From positions 2,480,001 to 2,544,000 of the forward strand of contig NZ_JACHML010000001.1 of assembly GCF_014208045.1 (NCBI RefSeq): a stretch of DNA of 64,000 nt. Reading direction: 5' to 3'. This document shows positions 28,410 through 37,422 of the stretch, one piece after another. Below the pieces are notes generated by a model, which worked only from the letters and a program-made list of their open reading frames with translations, ran no database searches and was not told where the DNA came from. The DNA comes from Microbacterium thalassium (lineage in GTDB: Bacteria; Actinomycetota; Actinomycetes; Actinomycetales; Microbacteriaceae). Within the stretch, counting starts at the first letter, position 1. Each line of letters begins with the position of its first letter. Both the position numbers and the translations under genes were made by a program.

Positions 28410-29054
28410 TCAGGTCGCCGCCCGGCGGGCATCGTCGGAGCGGAAGGACACCATCGCGGCGACCAGGAAGCACAGCGCGCCGAGACCCGTCCCGAGGTTC
28501 ATCCACCGCACGTTGACGAGCCCGCCCGTGGCGGGCAGGACGAACGCCCCGACCGCGGCGATGCCGAAGGCGAGCGAGCCGGCCATGTTCAGCCATGCGC
28601 CGTGCATCGTGCGGGCCGCCGGGTCCGACAGCTCCCAGCGCCGGGCCGCCGCCAGCAGCGCCAGCGTGCTCGAGAGAAGGAACGCGATGGATCCCCACGC
28701 GTTCGGGTACCAGCCCGCCGCCGCGTTCGTCGGATCGCGCACCGCCGCGGCGAGCACGACGACGGTGCTGACGTTGAACAGCACCGTGCCGACCAGCTGA
28801 ACGGCGGCCGACCACCAGTCCAGAGCGTCGGCGCGCGAGCCCGGACGCCAGGGCGGCCTGCGCCCGCTCAGCAGCAGCTGGATCAGCGCGGCGAGCGTGA
28901 ACAGCACGGATCCGGCGACGAAGGTCGCCGCATCCCACACCGGCCCGACGGCCGAGGCGTACCAGGGCACCGCACCGACGATGAAGCACGCCGACCCCAG
29001 GGCGAATCCCCACGACTCGCGCCGCAGCCGCCTGCGGCGGGACACGGTCGCCAT
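28410..29054 (-). CDS. YrhK-like membrane protein
   Basis: A 214-residue protein with a basic N-terminus (RRRRLRRE) and about six hydrophobic helices (near 15-35, 40-60, 83-103, 120-140, 155-175 and 183-203). The first pair, with GSACFIVGAVPWYAS and a WDAATFVAGSVLFT block, fits the YrhK-like domain. There is no known activity. It begins 2 bases after the uppS stop, so it is likely cotranscribed with recO-uppS. A longer open frame that continues through uppS and recO is an artefact of GC-rich coding. Confidence 0.75.
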   Translation of the reverse strand: MATVSRRRRLRRESWGFALGSACFIVGAVPWYASAVGPVWDAATFVAGSVLFTLAALIQLLLSGRRPPWRPGSRADALDWWSAAVQLVGTVLFNVSTVVVLAAAVRDPTNAAAGWYPNAWGSIAFLLSSTLALLAAARRWELSDPAARTMHGAWLNMAGSLAFGIAAVGAFVLPATGGLVNVRWMNLGTGLGALCFLVAAMVSFRSDDARRAAT

Positions 29055-29056
29055 CG

Positions 29057-29872
29057 TCAGCGTGCGGCGGGCGCGTCGGGAGTGTCCACCGCTCCTCCGA
29101 ACCGCCGATCGCGATCCAGGTACAGCGAGATGGCGTGCCAGAGATCGGTGCGCGAGAAGTCCGGCCACAGCGTGTCGAGGAACACGAACTCGGCGTACGC
29201 CGACTCCCACAGCAGGAAGTTCGACGTGCGCTGCTCGCCGCTGGAGCGGATGAACAGGTCCACGTCGGGCATGTCGGGCTGGTAGAGGTGCCGGCGGATG
29301 AGCTTCTCGCTGATCGCCGACGGCTTGAGCCGGCCGGCGGCGATCTGGTCGCCGATCGACCGCATCGCATCGACGAGTTCGACGCGACCGCCGTAGTTGA
29401 TGCACATCGTCAGGGTCATGACGTCGTTGTCGCGCGTGAGCTGCTCGGCGAACTGCAGCTCCTTGATGACCGAGCCCCACAGGCGCGGCTTGCGCCCCGA
29501 CCACCGCACGCGCACGCCCCACTCGTTGAGCTGGTCTCGCCGGCGGTGGAGCACATCGCGGTTGTAGCCCATCAGGAACCGCACCTCGTCGGGCGAGCGC
29601 GCCCAGTTCTCGGTCGAGAACGCGTAGACGCTGAGGTGCTCGACCCCGGCCTGGATGGCGCCGGCGACGACGTCGAGCAGGACCTCCTCGCCCGCCTTGT
29701 GGCCTTCGACGCGCGTGAGGCCGCGCCGGTTGGCCCAGCGGCCGTTGCCGTCCATGACGATCGCGATGTGCTTCGGGACGCCTCCCGCGGGGAACGCGGG
29801 CGGGTGGACGCCGGTCCAGTCGATCGGGCGGTACGGCACGGCGTCGCGGTGGGTGTACGGCTTGGGGGTCAT
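29057..29872 (-). CDS. uppS: Isoprenyl (polyprenyl diphosphate) synthase, cis type
   Basis: A 271-residue cis-prenyltransferase that condenses isopentenyl diphosphate units into the polyprenyl lipid carrier for peptidoglycan and wall polysaccharides. The catalytic Asp is Asp41 in [14 protein letters not shown]. Later conserved blocks are [15 protein letters not shown] and [18 protein letters not shown]. Chain length (short Z,E-farnesyl versus decaprenyl/undecaprenyl) cannot be deduced. The ATG overlaps the recO stop by four bases (ATGA), so translation is coupled. Confidence 0.94.
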   Translation of the reverse strand: MTPKPYTHRDAVPYRPIDWTGVHPPAFPAGGVPKHIAIVMDGNGRWANRRGLTRVEGHKAGEEVLLDVVAGAIQAGVEHLSVYAFSTENWARSPDEVRFLMGYNRDVLHRRRDQLNEWGVRVRWSGRKPRLWGSVIKELQFAEQLTRDNDVMTLTMCINYGGRVELVDAMRSIGDQIAAGRLKPSAISEKLIRRHLYQPDMPDVDLFIRSSGEQRTSNFLLWESAYAEFVFLDTLWPDFSRTDLWHAISLYLDRDRRFGGAVDTPDAPAAR

Positions 29873-30603
29873 CGCGAGGGCTCCGATGAGACGTGGGAGA
29901 GGGAGCGGATGCCGCGCTCGAGGTGCCACTGCGCGTACGCGGCGATGAGGCCGGATGCGGCGGCGGTCGCGTGCGGCGACGCGCCGTCGACGATATCCCA
30001 CTCCCCCGCCATGAGCGCGGTGAGCAGGCCCGCCGTCGCGTCGTCGACGCGCGCGGATCCGGCGGGCGCGCAGTCGGCGCAGACCATTCCGCCCAGCTGC
30101 GCGACGAAGGACGTGTGGGCGCCGGTGGCCCCGCACCGCGCACAGCCGGTGAGTCCGGGCGCCCAGCCCGAGAGCGCCATCGCCCGCAGCAGGTAGGAGT
30201 CCAGGATGCTGCGCGCGGCGTGCTCGCCCCGCGCGAGCGAGCGCAGGCCGCCGACCAGCAGCAGGTACTGCTGGGGCGTCGCCTCCGCCTCGTTGAGGCG
30301 GTCGGCGGTCTCGACCATGGCGCTGGCCGCCGTGTAGCGCCCGTAGTCGACGACGATCTCGGCGCCGTAGGAGCCGAGCGACTCCGCCTGCTGCACGACG
30401 TCGAGGCTCCGCCCCTCGTACAGCAGCACGTCGGCGACCATGAACGGCTCGAGGCGGGAGCCGAAGCGCGACCCGGTACGGCGCACGCCCTTCGCCACCG
30501 CACGGATCTTGCCGTGTCGGCGGCTCAGCATGGTCACGATCCTGTCGGCCTCGCCCAGCTTGTGGGTGCGAAGGACCACGGCCTCGTCGCGGTAGGTGGG
30601 CAC
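29869..30603 (-). CDS. recO: DNA repair protein RecO
   Basis: A 244-residue recombination mediator that helps load RecA with RecF and RecR. The N-terminal OB fold begins [24 protein letters not shown] four-cysteine zinc site is present (CARCG, then CADC). The GTG at 30603 is set by homology and by a GATAAT -10 element ending six bases upstream; a longer frame to 31233 overlaps the divergent oxidoreductase gene and is rejected. First gene of recO-uppS-yrhK. Confidence 0.93.
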   Translation of the reverse strand: MPTYRDEAVVLRTHKLGEADRIVTMLSRRHGKIRAVAKGVRRTGSRFGSRLEPFMVADVLLYEGRSLDVVQQAESLGSYGAEIVVDYGRYTAASAMVETADRLNEAEATPQQYLLLVGGLRSLARGEHAARSILDSYLLRAMALSGWAPGLTGCARCGATGAHTSFVAQLGGMVCADCAPAGSARVDDATAGLLTALMAGEWDIVDGASPHATAAASGLIAAYAQWHLERGIRSLSHVSSEPSR

Positions 30604-30609
30604 CCCTCG

Positions 30610-30615
30610 ATTATC
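30610..30615 (-). promoter_or_regulatory. -10 element for leaderless recO
   Basis: GATAAT on the reverse strand, six bases from the GTG start at 30603. Predicted promoter for recO-uppS-yrhK-like. Confidence 0.55.
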
Positions 30616-30699
30616 GTCGCCCCGGCGGCGAATGGCTGGAGGGCGCGGCATCCGCGGACTGTAAGGATCTCGGACGCACTCCGGGTGTTCCCTGGAGAC

Positions 30700-31935
30700 A
30701 TGGCCAGTCTCACCGCGCGCGCGTCGGACCGCCTCGAGCGGTTCTTCGGCACGGCCCGCGCCCGCACGTCGACGCCGGGTCGCCGCACGCGCACGACGGT
30801 GGTCCTGGGACGCGCCCTCGGCGTGCTGCTGATCGTGTGCTTCGCCACCGGCCTGTACAGCCACGTCCTGCAGAACCCGGTGGACTGGCTGCCGCTGCTG
30901 CCGCGTCCGGTGCACCTGTACCGCGTGACCCAGGGCGCGCACGTCATCACGGGGCTCGCGCTCGTCCCCGTTCTCCTCGGGAAGCTGTGGAGCGTCTACC
31001 CGCGGCTGTTCGCATGGCCGCCGATCACCGGCCCGGTGAGCCTGCTCGAGCGCGGTTCGATCGCGCTGCTGGTCGGGTCGGCCCTCCTCGAAGTCGGGCT
31101 GGGCGCGATGAACATCGCTCAGTGGTACCCGTTCCCGCTCTCGTTCCGTGCGGTGCATTTCGTGCTGGCCTGGGTCCTGATCGGGGCGATGACCCTCCAC
31201 ATCGCCATCAAGCTCCCGCTGATCGCAGCCCATTGGCGTCGCGTGCGCGAGGACCCCTCTGCGGACGAGCCGACCGAGCCGCGGACGTGGCCGGACACGC
31301 CGGACCCGGACCTCGAGCGGCCGCCGACCGTCGCCGAGGGCGTCTCGCGACGCGGCGCGCTGATCGCCGTCGGCTCCGCGGCCGGGGTCGTGGCGCTCGC
31401 GACCGCCGGGCAGACGGTGGCTCCGCTCGCTCCGCTGGCCGTCCTGGCCCCGCGCCGCCCGGGCATCGGCCCGCAGGGACTCCCGGTCAACCGGACGGCC
31501 GCGGAGGCCGGCGTGATGGCCTCGGCCCGGTCCCCGCAGTGGCGGCTGAGCGTGATGGGTCCGGACGGATCAGCCGAGCTGTCGCTGCTCGACCTGCGCG
31601 CGATGCCCCAGCAGACCGTGGAGCTTCCGATCGCGTGCGTCGAGGGCTGGAGCCAGAACGCGGTGTGGACCGGCGTCCGGGTGCAGGACGTCATCGCGCT
31701 CGTCGGAGCCGGTCCCGACAGCGATGTGCGCTTCACGAGCCTGCAGACCCGCGGCGCGTTCGCGACGTCCCGCATGCGCCGCGAGTACGTCGCGGACCCC
31801 TGGTCCCTGATCGCCCTGCGGCTGGGCGGCGAGACGCTCGACATCGAGCACGGATACCCCGCTCGCGTCATCGCCCCCGGCAGGCCCGGGGTGCGGCAGA
31901 CCAAGTGGCTGAGCTCGGTGGAGGTGACGACGTGA
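30700..31935 (+). CDS. Membrane-anchored molybdopterin-dependent oxidoreductase (sulfite oxidase-like)
   Basis: A 411-residue protein with about five hydrophobic helices in residues 30-180, resembling a cytochrome b561-type membrane part (histidines in SHVLQNP, HVITGL, VHFVLAW and LHIAIKL could bind haem). A linker with a twin-Arg-lacking hydrophobic segment (residues 223-250) follows, then an oxidoreductase molybdopterin domain. Cys313 (PIACVEGWS) is placed as the molybdenum ligand. The catalytic domain is probably outside. The substrate is unknown. GGAG precedes the ATG closely. The next gene overlaps by four bases (GTGA). Confidence 0.82.
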   Translation: MASLTARASDRLERFFGTARARTSTPGRRTRTTVVLGRALGVLLIVCFATGLYSHVLQNPVDWLPLLPRPVHLYRVTQGAHVITGLALVPVLLGKLWSVYPRLFAWPPITGPVSLLERGSIALLVGSALLEVGLGAMNIAQWYPFPLSFRAVHFVLAWVLIGAMTLHIAIKLPLIAAHWRRVREDPSADEPTEPRTWPDTPDPDLERPPTVAEGVSRRGALIAVGSAAGVVALATAGQTVAPLAPLAVLAPRRPGIGPQGLPVNRTAAEAGVMASARSPQWRLSVMGPDGSAELSLLDLRAMPQQTVELPIACVEGWSQNAVWTGVRVQDVIALVGAGPDSDVRFTSLQTRGAFATSRMRREYVADPWSLIALRLGGETLDIEHGYPARVIAPGRPGVRQTKWLSSVEVTT

Positions 31936-32393
31936 TCATCGTCGATCCGCCCCTGCGCCGCTCCGACGTCGCGCGCATCGTCATCGGCGCGAGCGGCGTC
32001 GCCCTGATCCTCGCCGGGATCGTCATGGCCATCGTCGCCATTCCGCCCGAACGCTACGCGTCGGTGGTGGTCTGGGCGCTCGCGGCGATCGTGATCCACG
32101 ACGGGCTCGTCGCGCCGCTCGTGGTGGCCGTCGCGCTCATCGGCCGCCGCACCGCGCAGCGCATCGGCACCACCGCCGCCGCCGTCGCCCGCAGCGCCCT
32201 CGTCGCCGCAGCCTGCTGCACGCTCATCGCCGTGCCCGGCATCGTCGTCCGCGCCCTCGGGCCGCGCAACGAGACCATCCACACCGTGGACTACGTCGTC
32301 GTGCTCTCGGCCTGCTGGGTCGTGGCGATCGGGATCGCCGTCGGCGCGGTGATCGCCGGCGCGATGCGCGCCCGGCACGCGCGCACGATGTGA
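31932..32393 (+). CDS. Small four-helix membrane protein, partner of the oxidoreductase
   Basis: A 153-residue protein with four hydrophobic helices (near 17-37, 45-70, 83-103 and 122-142) starting at a GTG that overlaps the oxidoreductase stop by four bases. Coupling suggests a shared complex or the same membrane process. There is no recognised family. Its last 103 bases overlap the 3' end of the converging methyltransferase gene. An alternative is that one of the two reading frames ends earlier in related genomes. Confidence 0.7.
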   Translation: MIIVDPPLRRSDVARIVIGASGVALILAGIVMAIVAIPPERYASVVVWALAAIVIHDGLVAPLVVAVALIGRRTAQRIGTTAAAVARSALVAAACCTLIAVPGIVVRALGPRNETIHTVDYVVVLSACWVVAIGIAVGAVIAGAMRARHARTM

Positions 32394-33043
32394 CGGTCGG
32401 CCACGACGGTGTGCTCGCAGTGGTCGAACCCGGCCGCGGCGAGGCAGCGTTCGGCAGTGCGCCACCCGACACGCGCCCAGGCGAACGGTGCGCTGACGTG
32501 GCCGTGATCGTCGTGGACCGTGAAGACGGCGCGGTCGTCCAGGTCCGCCGGCGCCGCCGTCTCGACGACGACCATCCCGTCGGGCGCCAGCAGCTCCCCG
32601 CAGCGCCGGAGGAGCGCGTCGGGGTCTCCGCCGATGCCGACGTTCCCGTCGAGCAGCAGCACGGTCCGCCAGCGTCCCTCGAGGGGCAGCCGCTCGAAGA
32701 TCGATCGCACGAGCGCCGGCGTTCCGGCCGCACGAGCGCGCCAGACGGCATCGGCCGACACGTCGATGCCGAGCGCCGCCGACGCCGTCTGCGCTGCGGC
32801 GCGCACCATGCGTCCCGGCCCGCATCCGACGTCCAGCAGCGGCCCCTCGGCCGTTCCCAGGATCGACAGGTCCGCGGCGTCGGCCGGACCGCACAGCGCG
32901 TCGACCCACCACACCTCCTCGATCGTGTCGCCGGCGACGCGTCGCAGGTGGAGCCGGCCGCCGCCTTCGCCCTGCAGCGCGAAGCCCCAGGGCTCGCCGC
33001 CGCCCGAGGCGAACGTCGTCTCTCCGGGGCGTCGCGCGGTCAC
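32291..33043 (-). CDS. Class I SAM-dependent methyltransferase
   Basis: A 250-residue protein with motif I of the Rossmann methyltransferase fold (LLDVGCGPGRMVRAAA, residues 68-83), a GIDVSADAV acidic loop and VLLLDGNVGIGGDP as the post-I/II region. The substrate is unknown. The GTG at 33043 overlaps the DUF2064 stop by four bases, so it is translated as the third gene of GT2-DUF2064-methyltransferase. The final 30 residues (alanine- and threonine-rich) are encoded over the end of the converging membrane gene and may be a low-complexity tail. Confidence 0.82.
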   Translation of the reverse strand: MTARRPGETTFASGGGEPWGFALQGEGGGRLHLRRVAGDTIEEVWWVDALCGPADAADLSILGTAEGPLLDVGCGPGRMVRAAAQTASAALGIDVSADAVWRARAAGTPALVRSIFERLPLEGRWRTVLLLDGNVGIGGDPDALLRRCGELLAPDGMVVVETAAPADLDDRAVFTVHDDHGHVSAPFAWARVGWRTAERCLAAAGFDHCEHTVVADRHIVRACRARIAPAITAPTAIPIATTQQAESTTT

Positions 33044-33681
33044 GATCGCAGCTCCAGGGCCGCGGCGCGCCATGCCCGAGCGAAACGCGATTCCGGGGCC
33101 TGGTCGGCGACCGACGCGGCCGACGCCGCGTCGTCGACATCGGTGAGCTCCTCGAGGAAGCGCACCCGCAGACCGGCGGAGAGCAGGCGCGTGAGCTGCT
33201 CCGCGCCGGTGTCCGCGCGCGACATCGCCGTGCCCCGCACCAGGGCCCCGTCCGGCTCGCGCAGTCCCAGCGCCCAGAAGCCGCCGTCGGCGGCCGGACC
33301 GAACCAGGCGTCGACCTGATCGGGCCACGCCGTGAGCGGGGCCTCCAGGATCAGGGCGTCGATCTGGGGCGTGTCCATGCCGACCAGCAGCGTCGGACCG
33401 GTCACCGCGTCGAACAGGAACGCCAGTCGCTCGTCCAGATCGCCGCCCGGCTGGGCGATCGTCTCCCATGCCGCGGCGTCGGGGGTCTTCCGGGCCGGCC
33501 CGTCCCAGAACAGCACGCGCCTCGCGGCGGGAAGCGCCGTGAGCGTCGACAGCGTGTCCTGCAGGGCCGCCTCCGCGACCGTGGCCGCCTGCTCGGGCGA
33601 CAGCGGCGGGGTCAGACGGGTCTTGACCCGGCCGGGACGGCACTCCTTCGCGACCACCGCGACGGTGACCCCCGCGCTCAT
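33040..33681 (-). CDS. DUF2064/TIGR04282 glycosyltransferase-like protein
   Basis: A 213-residue protein with a nucleotide-diphospho-sugar transferase-like fold: VAVVAKECRPGRVKTRLTP at residues 6-24 is the substrate-binding start, and LLVGMDTPQID supplies an Asp in the usual metal position. Related proteins are called arsenosugar biosynthesis glycosyltransferases, and Rv0540 of Mycobacterium tuberculosis is of this type; the true reaction is unknown. The ATG overlaps the GT2 stop by four bases (ATGA). Confidence 0.85.
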   Translation of the reverse strand: MSAGVTVAVVAKECRPGRVKTRLTPPLSPEQAATVAEAALQDTLSTLTALPAARRVLFWDGPARKTPDAAAWETIAQPGGDLDERLAFLFDAVTGPTLLVGMDTPQIDALILEAPLTAWPDQVDAWFGPAADGGFWALGLREPDGALVRGTAMSRADTGAEQLTRLLSAGLRVRFLEELTDVDDAASAASVADQAPESRFARAWRAAALELRS

Positions 33682-34340
33682 CGCGACGCCTCCGACAGGA
33701 TGCGGGACATGTCCCCCACCGCCGTCAGCGTGCCACGGACGGTGCCGGTCACCTTCGACGCCCCGACGCGCGGCCGGTAGGCGACGTCCCGCTCGGCGAT
33801 CCGCCAGCCGGCCGCCGCCGCGCGCAGGACCATCTCGAGCGGATAGCCGCTGCGGCGGTCCTGCAGCTCGAGGGCGATCAGGTCCTCGCGGCGTGCGACC
33901 CGCATCGGGCCGAGATCGTGGAGCCGGATGCCGGCCACCCGGCCGATGCGGGCGCCCAGCACGCGGTTGGCCGCACGTGCGTGCCAGGGCCACGCGCCGC
34001 GTGTCGTCGGGCGGCGACGCCCGAGGACGAGGTCCGCCTCGCCGTCCCGCACGAGGGCGGCCAGGGCGGGGATCTCGTCGGGGTCCAGCGACGCATCCGC
34101 GTCGCAGAACGCCACGAACGGTGCCGTCGCCGCCAGAAGACCCGCGTGGGCGGCGGCGCCGAACCCGCGCCGCGGCTCGGTCACCACCGTCGCCCCGAGG
34201 TCGCGGGCGACCCCGGCGGAGCCGTCGGTGGACCCGTTGTCGACCACGATCGCCCGGCAGCCCGCCGGGACGCGCCCGAGCACCCACGGCAGCGCCGCGG
34301 CCTCGTCGAGGCACGGGAGGACGATGTCCACGGACTCCAT
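33678..34340 (-). CDS. GT2 family glycosyltransferase (dolichyl-phosphate sugar synthase-like)
   Basis: A 220-residue GT-A enzyme. IVLPCLDEAAALPWVL (residues 6-21), VVDNGSTDGSAGVA and FCDADASLDPDE carry the nucleotide-sugar and metal DxD motifs. There is no membrane domain, so it is likely a cytosolic polyprenyl-phosphate sugar transferase of the DPM/DPG type. A TACGGT -10 element ends six bases before the ATG, suggesting a leaderless transcript of the three-gene operon GT2-DUF2064-methyltransferase. Position and type match Rv0539 of M. tuberculosis. Confidence 0.86.
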   Translation of the reverse strand: MESVDIVLPCLDEAAALPWVLGRVPAGCRAIVVDNGSTDGSAGVARDLGATVVTEPRRGFGAAAHAGLLAATAPFVAFCDADASLDPDEIPALAALVRDGEADLVLGRRRPTTRGAWPWHARAANRVLGARIGRVAGIRLHDLGPMRVARREDLIALELQDRRSGYPLEMVLRAAAAGWRIAERDVAYRPRVGASKVTGTVRGTLTAVGDMSRILSEASR

Positions 34341-34346
34341 GATCCG

Positions 34347-34352
34347 ACCGTA
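34347..34352 (-). promoter_or_regulatory. -10 element for the leaderless GT2-DUF2064-methyltransferase operon
   Basis: TACGGT on the reverse strand, six bases (CGGATC) from the GT2 start at 34340. Confidence 0.55.
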
Positions 34353-34451
34353 GAGCCCCCGGCGCTCCGCGTCAGGGGGGCAACCATTACGGAACACGGA
34401 ACGGTGCTCTCGAGAGCCGCGCGCACCGTGTGCCGCAGGCGCGCACGGTCG

Positions 34452-34457
34452 TAGGGT
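34452..34457 (+). promoter_or_regulatory. -10 element for the leaderless response regulator operon
   Basis: TAGGGT ends six bases (GAAGGC) before the GTG at 34464. The same bases contain a GGGTGAAGG stretch that could act as a ribosome site for ATG 34467, so both modes are possible. Confidence 0.5.
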
Positions 34458-34463
34458 GAAGGC

Positions 34464-35222
34464 GTGATGAGCATCGCCGATCCGGTCGCGCCCGCGGGAG
34501 ACCTCGCGGGGCGCAGCGTGCTCGTCGTCGAGGACGACGACACGGTCGCCGAGGTCGCGACGACCTACCTGCGGGCGGCCGGCTTCCTGGTGGACCGTGC
34601 GGCTGACGGGCGCGAGGCGCTCGAGCGGGTCGCCGAGCTCTCCCCCGACCTGGTCGTCCTCGACCTGATGCTCCCGGACGTCGACGGCATCGAGACGTGC
34701 CGCCGCATCCGCGAGCAGCGCGACACCCCGGTCCTGATGCTGACGGCGAGGACCTCGGCGGACGACCGCATCAGCGGGCTCGAGGCGGGGGCGGACGACT
34801 ACGTCACCAAGCCCTTCTCACCGCGCGAGCTGGTGCTTCGCGTGCAGTCGGTGCTGCGCCGGACGCTCGCCGAGCCCGCATCCGAGGACCCGGTCTCGAT
34901 CGGCCGCTTCTTCGTCGACCCGGCGGCGCGCATCGCCCGGATGGACGGCCGCGACCTGTCGCTGACGGTGCGCGAGTTCGATCTGCTGGCGTTCCTGGTC
35001 CGGCGACCCCAGCAGGCCTTCGACCGCGAGACCCTGCTGCAGTCGGTGTGGGGCTGGACGTACGGCGATCTGTCGACCGTGACGGTGCACGTGCGGCGGC
35101 TCCGAGAGAAGATCGAGCCCGACACCGCCAACCCGCGGCACCTGGTGACCGTGTGGGGCGTCGGCTACCGCTTCCAGCCCTCGGGCGAGGCGCCTCACGA
35201 GCAGGACCGCCCCGCGCCGTGA
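34464..35222 (+). CDS. OmpR/PhoB-type response regulator
   Basis: A 252-residue two-domain regulator. The receiver has the acidic pair EDDD (23-26), the phosphorylation site Asp67 (VVLDLMLPD) and Lys116. The C-terminal winged helix includes LTVREFDLLAFLVRR and STVTVHVRRLREKIE for DNA binding. Either GTG 34464 or ATG 34467 starts the protein. The histidine kinase follows with a four-base overlap (GTGA). The regulon is unknown; the genes around it (GT2, epimerase, MTA phosphorylase, oxidoreductase) suggest an envelope or redox stimulus. Confidence 0.92.
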   Translation: MMSIADPVAPAGDLAGRSVLVVEDDDTVAEVATTYLRAAGFLVDRAADGREALERVAELSPDLVVLDLMLPDVDGIETCRRIREQRDTPVLMLTARTSADDRISGLEAGADDYVTKPFSPRELVLRVQSVLRRTLAEPASEDPVSIGRFFVDPAARIARMDGRDLSLTVREFDLLAFLVRRPQQAFDRETLLQSVWGWTYGDLSTVTVHVRRLREKIEPDTANPRHLVTVWGVGYRFQPSGEAPHEQDRPAP

Positions 35223-36364
35223 ACCTGACCGATCTGCTCACCGTCACCGCGCTGACCTCGATCGTCAGCCTCGCGGTCGGCGGCGCGTGCGTCCTCGTGC
35301 TGCTGATGCTGCGCCACGTGCGTCTGTTCGTGCAGCTGATCGTCGCGCTGCTGGCGGGGGTCGCGTCGGTGGTCATCAGCATGATCACCGTCGCCAACAT
35401 GATGTACCTGTCCGGTCACGATCTGGTCGTCGCGATCGCGGTGTCGATCACGGCGGGCCTGAGCTCGGCCCTCGTGGGCGCGGCGGTGTGCTGGTGGATC
35501 GTGCGGAACTCCCGCGCACTGTCGCTCGCCGTCGAGCGCATGGCGCAGGGCGAGGTCGTGACGGCGTCGCCGCTCACGGTCGGCACCGAGCTGTCGCGCC
35601 TGGAGGCGGCCCTGGCCCAGACGAGCGCCCAGCTGAAGGAGTCGCGCGAGCGCGAAGCGCGCCTCGAGGCGTCGCGGCGCGAGCTGGTCGCCTGGATCTC
35701 GCACGACCTGCGCACGCCGCTCGGCGGCATCCGCGCCATGGCCGAGGCCCTCGAGGACGGCATGACCGACGAGCCGGAGCGCTACCTGCGGCAGATGCGC
35801 AGCCAGGTGGACCTGCTGGCCGGCATGGTCGACGATCTGTTCGAGCTGTCCCGCCTCGAGTCCGGATCGCGGCCGCTGACCCTGATGGACGTCTCGCTGC
35901 TCGACGTCGTCAGCGACGCGGTCGCCGACGTGCGCCCCGCGATCCGCGACCGGCAGGTCGTCGTCGACAGCACCCTCGACCACGACCTGGTGGTGTCGGT
36001 CGACCCGGCCGAGCTCTCGCGCGCGATCGGCAACCTCGTGATGAACGCCGCGCAGCACACGCCGCGGGGAACGCCCGTGACCGTGCGCACCGAGGTGGTG
36101 GACGGGCATCCGACCGTCTCGGTCATCGACGAGGGGTCCGGCATCCCCGAAGCGGACCTCTCGCGCGTGTTCGACGCGGGCTGGCGCGGGTCGTCGGCCC
36201 GCACGCCGCGCGCCGGGGACGCGGCGCCTCCCGGCGCGGGACTGGGACTCGCCATCGTGCGCGGGATCGTCCACGCCCATCGCGGCGACGTCGCGGTGCA
36301 GAACCTCGCCGTGGGTTGCCGCTTCGACATCCGTCTTCCGGCCGAAGGCGCCCGCGCGCTCTGA
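35219..36364 (+). CDS. Sensor histidine kinase
   Basis: A 381-residue kinase with three hydrophobic helices (residues 7-30, 38-60 and 70-95), very short external loops and a HAMP-like linker (SRALSLAVERMAQGEV). The H-box is AWISHDLRTPLGG with phospho-His162. The N-box is NLVMNAAQHTP, and the ATP lid motifs are DEGSGIP and GAGLGLAIV. Because the external loops are only a few residues, it probably senses within or through the membrane. The start overlaps the regulator stop by four bases. Confidence 0.92.
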   Translation: MNLTDLLTVTALTSIVSLAVGGACVLVLLMLRHVRLFVQLIVALLAGVASVVISMITVANMMYLSGHDLVVAIAVSITAGLSSALVGAAVCWWIVRNSRALSLAVERMAQGEVVTASPLTVGTELSRLEAALAQTSAQLKESREREARLEASRRELVAWISHDLRTPLGGIRAMAEALEDGMTDEPERYLRQMRSQVDLLAGMVDDLFELSRLESGSRPLTLMDVSLLDVVSDAVADVRPAIRDRQVVVDSTLDHDLVVSVDPAELSRAIGNLVMNAAQHTPRGTPVTVRTEVVDGHPTVSVIDEGSGIPEADLSRVFDAGWRGSSARTPRAGDAAPPGAGLGLAIVRGIVHAHRGDVAVQNLAVGCRFDIRLPAEGARAL

Positions 36365-36372
36365 CCGGGCCG

Positions 36373-37422
36373 TCAGCCGGTGTGCTCGGCGGCGAAGCCG
36401 GCCAGTCCCGCCCCGAGGTCGACCTCGGCACGCCACCCCAGCTCGCGATGGGCGCGGTCGGCGGATGCCGTGATGTGGCGCACGTCGCCCGCCCGGTACT
36501 CCCCCGTCACCACCGGATCCGGTCCGTGCATCGCGTCCGCCAGGGCGCTCGCCAGCCCGTGGACCGTCGTCACCCGTCCGGTGGCGATGTTGAACGGGCG
36601 TGCGGTCGCCCCGACGGCAGCCGTCCACTCCGCCGCGGCGAGGTTCGCCGCCGCGACGTCGTCGACATGGATGAAATCGCGCCGCTGCCGCCCGTCCTCG
36701 AAGACCCGCGGCGCCTCGCCCCGAGCCAGCGCCGAACGGAAGATCGCGGCGACGCCCGCATACGGCGTGTCGCGCGGCATCCCCGCGCCGTAGACGTTGT
36801 GGTACCGCAGCAGCGCCGCGCTGCCGCCCGTCTCGCGCACCCAGCTGGCGGCGAGGTGCTCCTGGGCGAGCTTGGTGAGGGCGTAGACGTTTCGCGGATC
36901 GGTCGCGCCGGTCTCGTCGATCGAACCCGGCACGAGCACGGCCCCGGTCGCAGGATCGCGCGGATCGAACACGCCCGCCTCCAGGTCCCGGATCAGACGC
37001 GGCGCCGGCCGCACGGCGGTGCTCGCGCCCGGCAGGTGGTACGCCCCCTCGCCGTACACGACCATCGACGAGGCCAGCACCAGCCGGCCGACCCGCCGCG
37101 CGCGCATGGCCGCCAGGACGACCGCCGTGCCGACGACGTTGACCTCGGAGTAGTCGGGAGCATCGTCGAAGTCCACGCCGAGCCCCACCTTCGCCGCCTG
37201 GTGGCACACGACGTCGACCCCCGCGAGGGCGTCCTCCATCGCCTCCCGATCGCGCACGTCGGCGCGGACGAATTCGACCGCGTCTGCGAGGACGGGGGCC
37301 TGCGGGTGGACGTCCACACGCAGCGCGTCGAGCACGCGGACGTCCCATCCCCGCGCGAGCGCGGCGTGGACGACCCGCGACCCGATGAACCCCGCGCCCC
37401 CGGTGACGAGGATCCGCGTCAC
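36373..37422 (-). CDS. NAD-dependent sugar epimerase/dehydratase
   Basis: A 349-residue extended short-chain dehydrogenase. TGGAGFIGS (residues 7-15) binds NAD, DVRDREAMEDAL follows, LASSMVVYGE has the catalytic Ser/Thr position, and VYALTKLAQE gives the YxxxK pair. Such proteins act on UDP- or dTDP-sugars; the product cannot be assigned. The GTG overlaps the MTA phosphorylase stop by four bases. It corresponds in type and place to galE3 (Rv0536) of M. tuberculosis, which follows an MTA phosphorylase gene (Rv0535). It converges on the histidine kinase gene with 8 bases between stops. Confidence 0.87.
   Translation of the reverse strand: MTRILVTGGAGFIGSRVVHAALARGWDVRVLDALRVDVHPQAPVLADAVEFVRADVRDREAMEDALAGVDVVCHQAAKVGLGVDFDDAPDYSEVNVVGTAVVLAAMRARRVGRLVLASSMVVYGEGAYHLPGASTAVRPAPRLIRDLEAGVFDPRDPATGAVLVPGSIDETGATDPRNVYALTKLAQEHLAASWVRETGGSAALLRYHNVYGAGMPRDTPYAGVAAIFRSALARGEAPRVFEDGRQRRDFIHVDDVAAANLAAAEWTAAVGATARPFNIATGRVTTVHGLASALADAMHGPDPVVTGEYRAGDVRHITASADRAHRELGWRAEVDLGAGLAGFAAEHTG

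Noticed and set aside
30655..30699. ECF sigma-type promoter before the oxidoreductase gene
   Set aside because: The GTAAGGATCT stretch caught the eye, but no paired -35/-10 consensus for a known ECF factor could be established.
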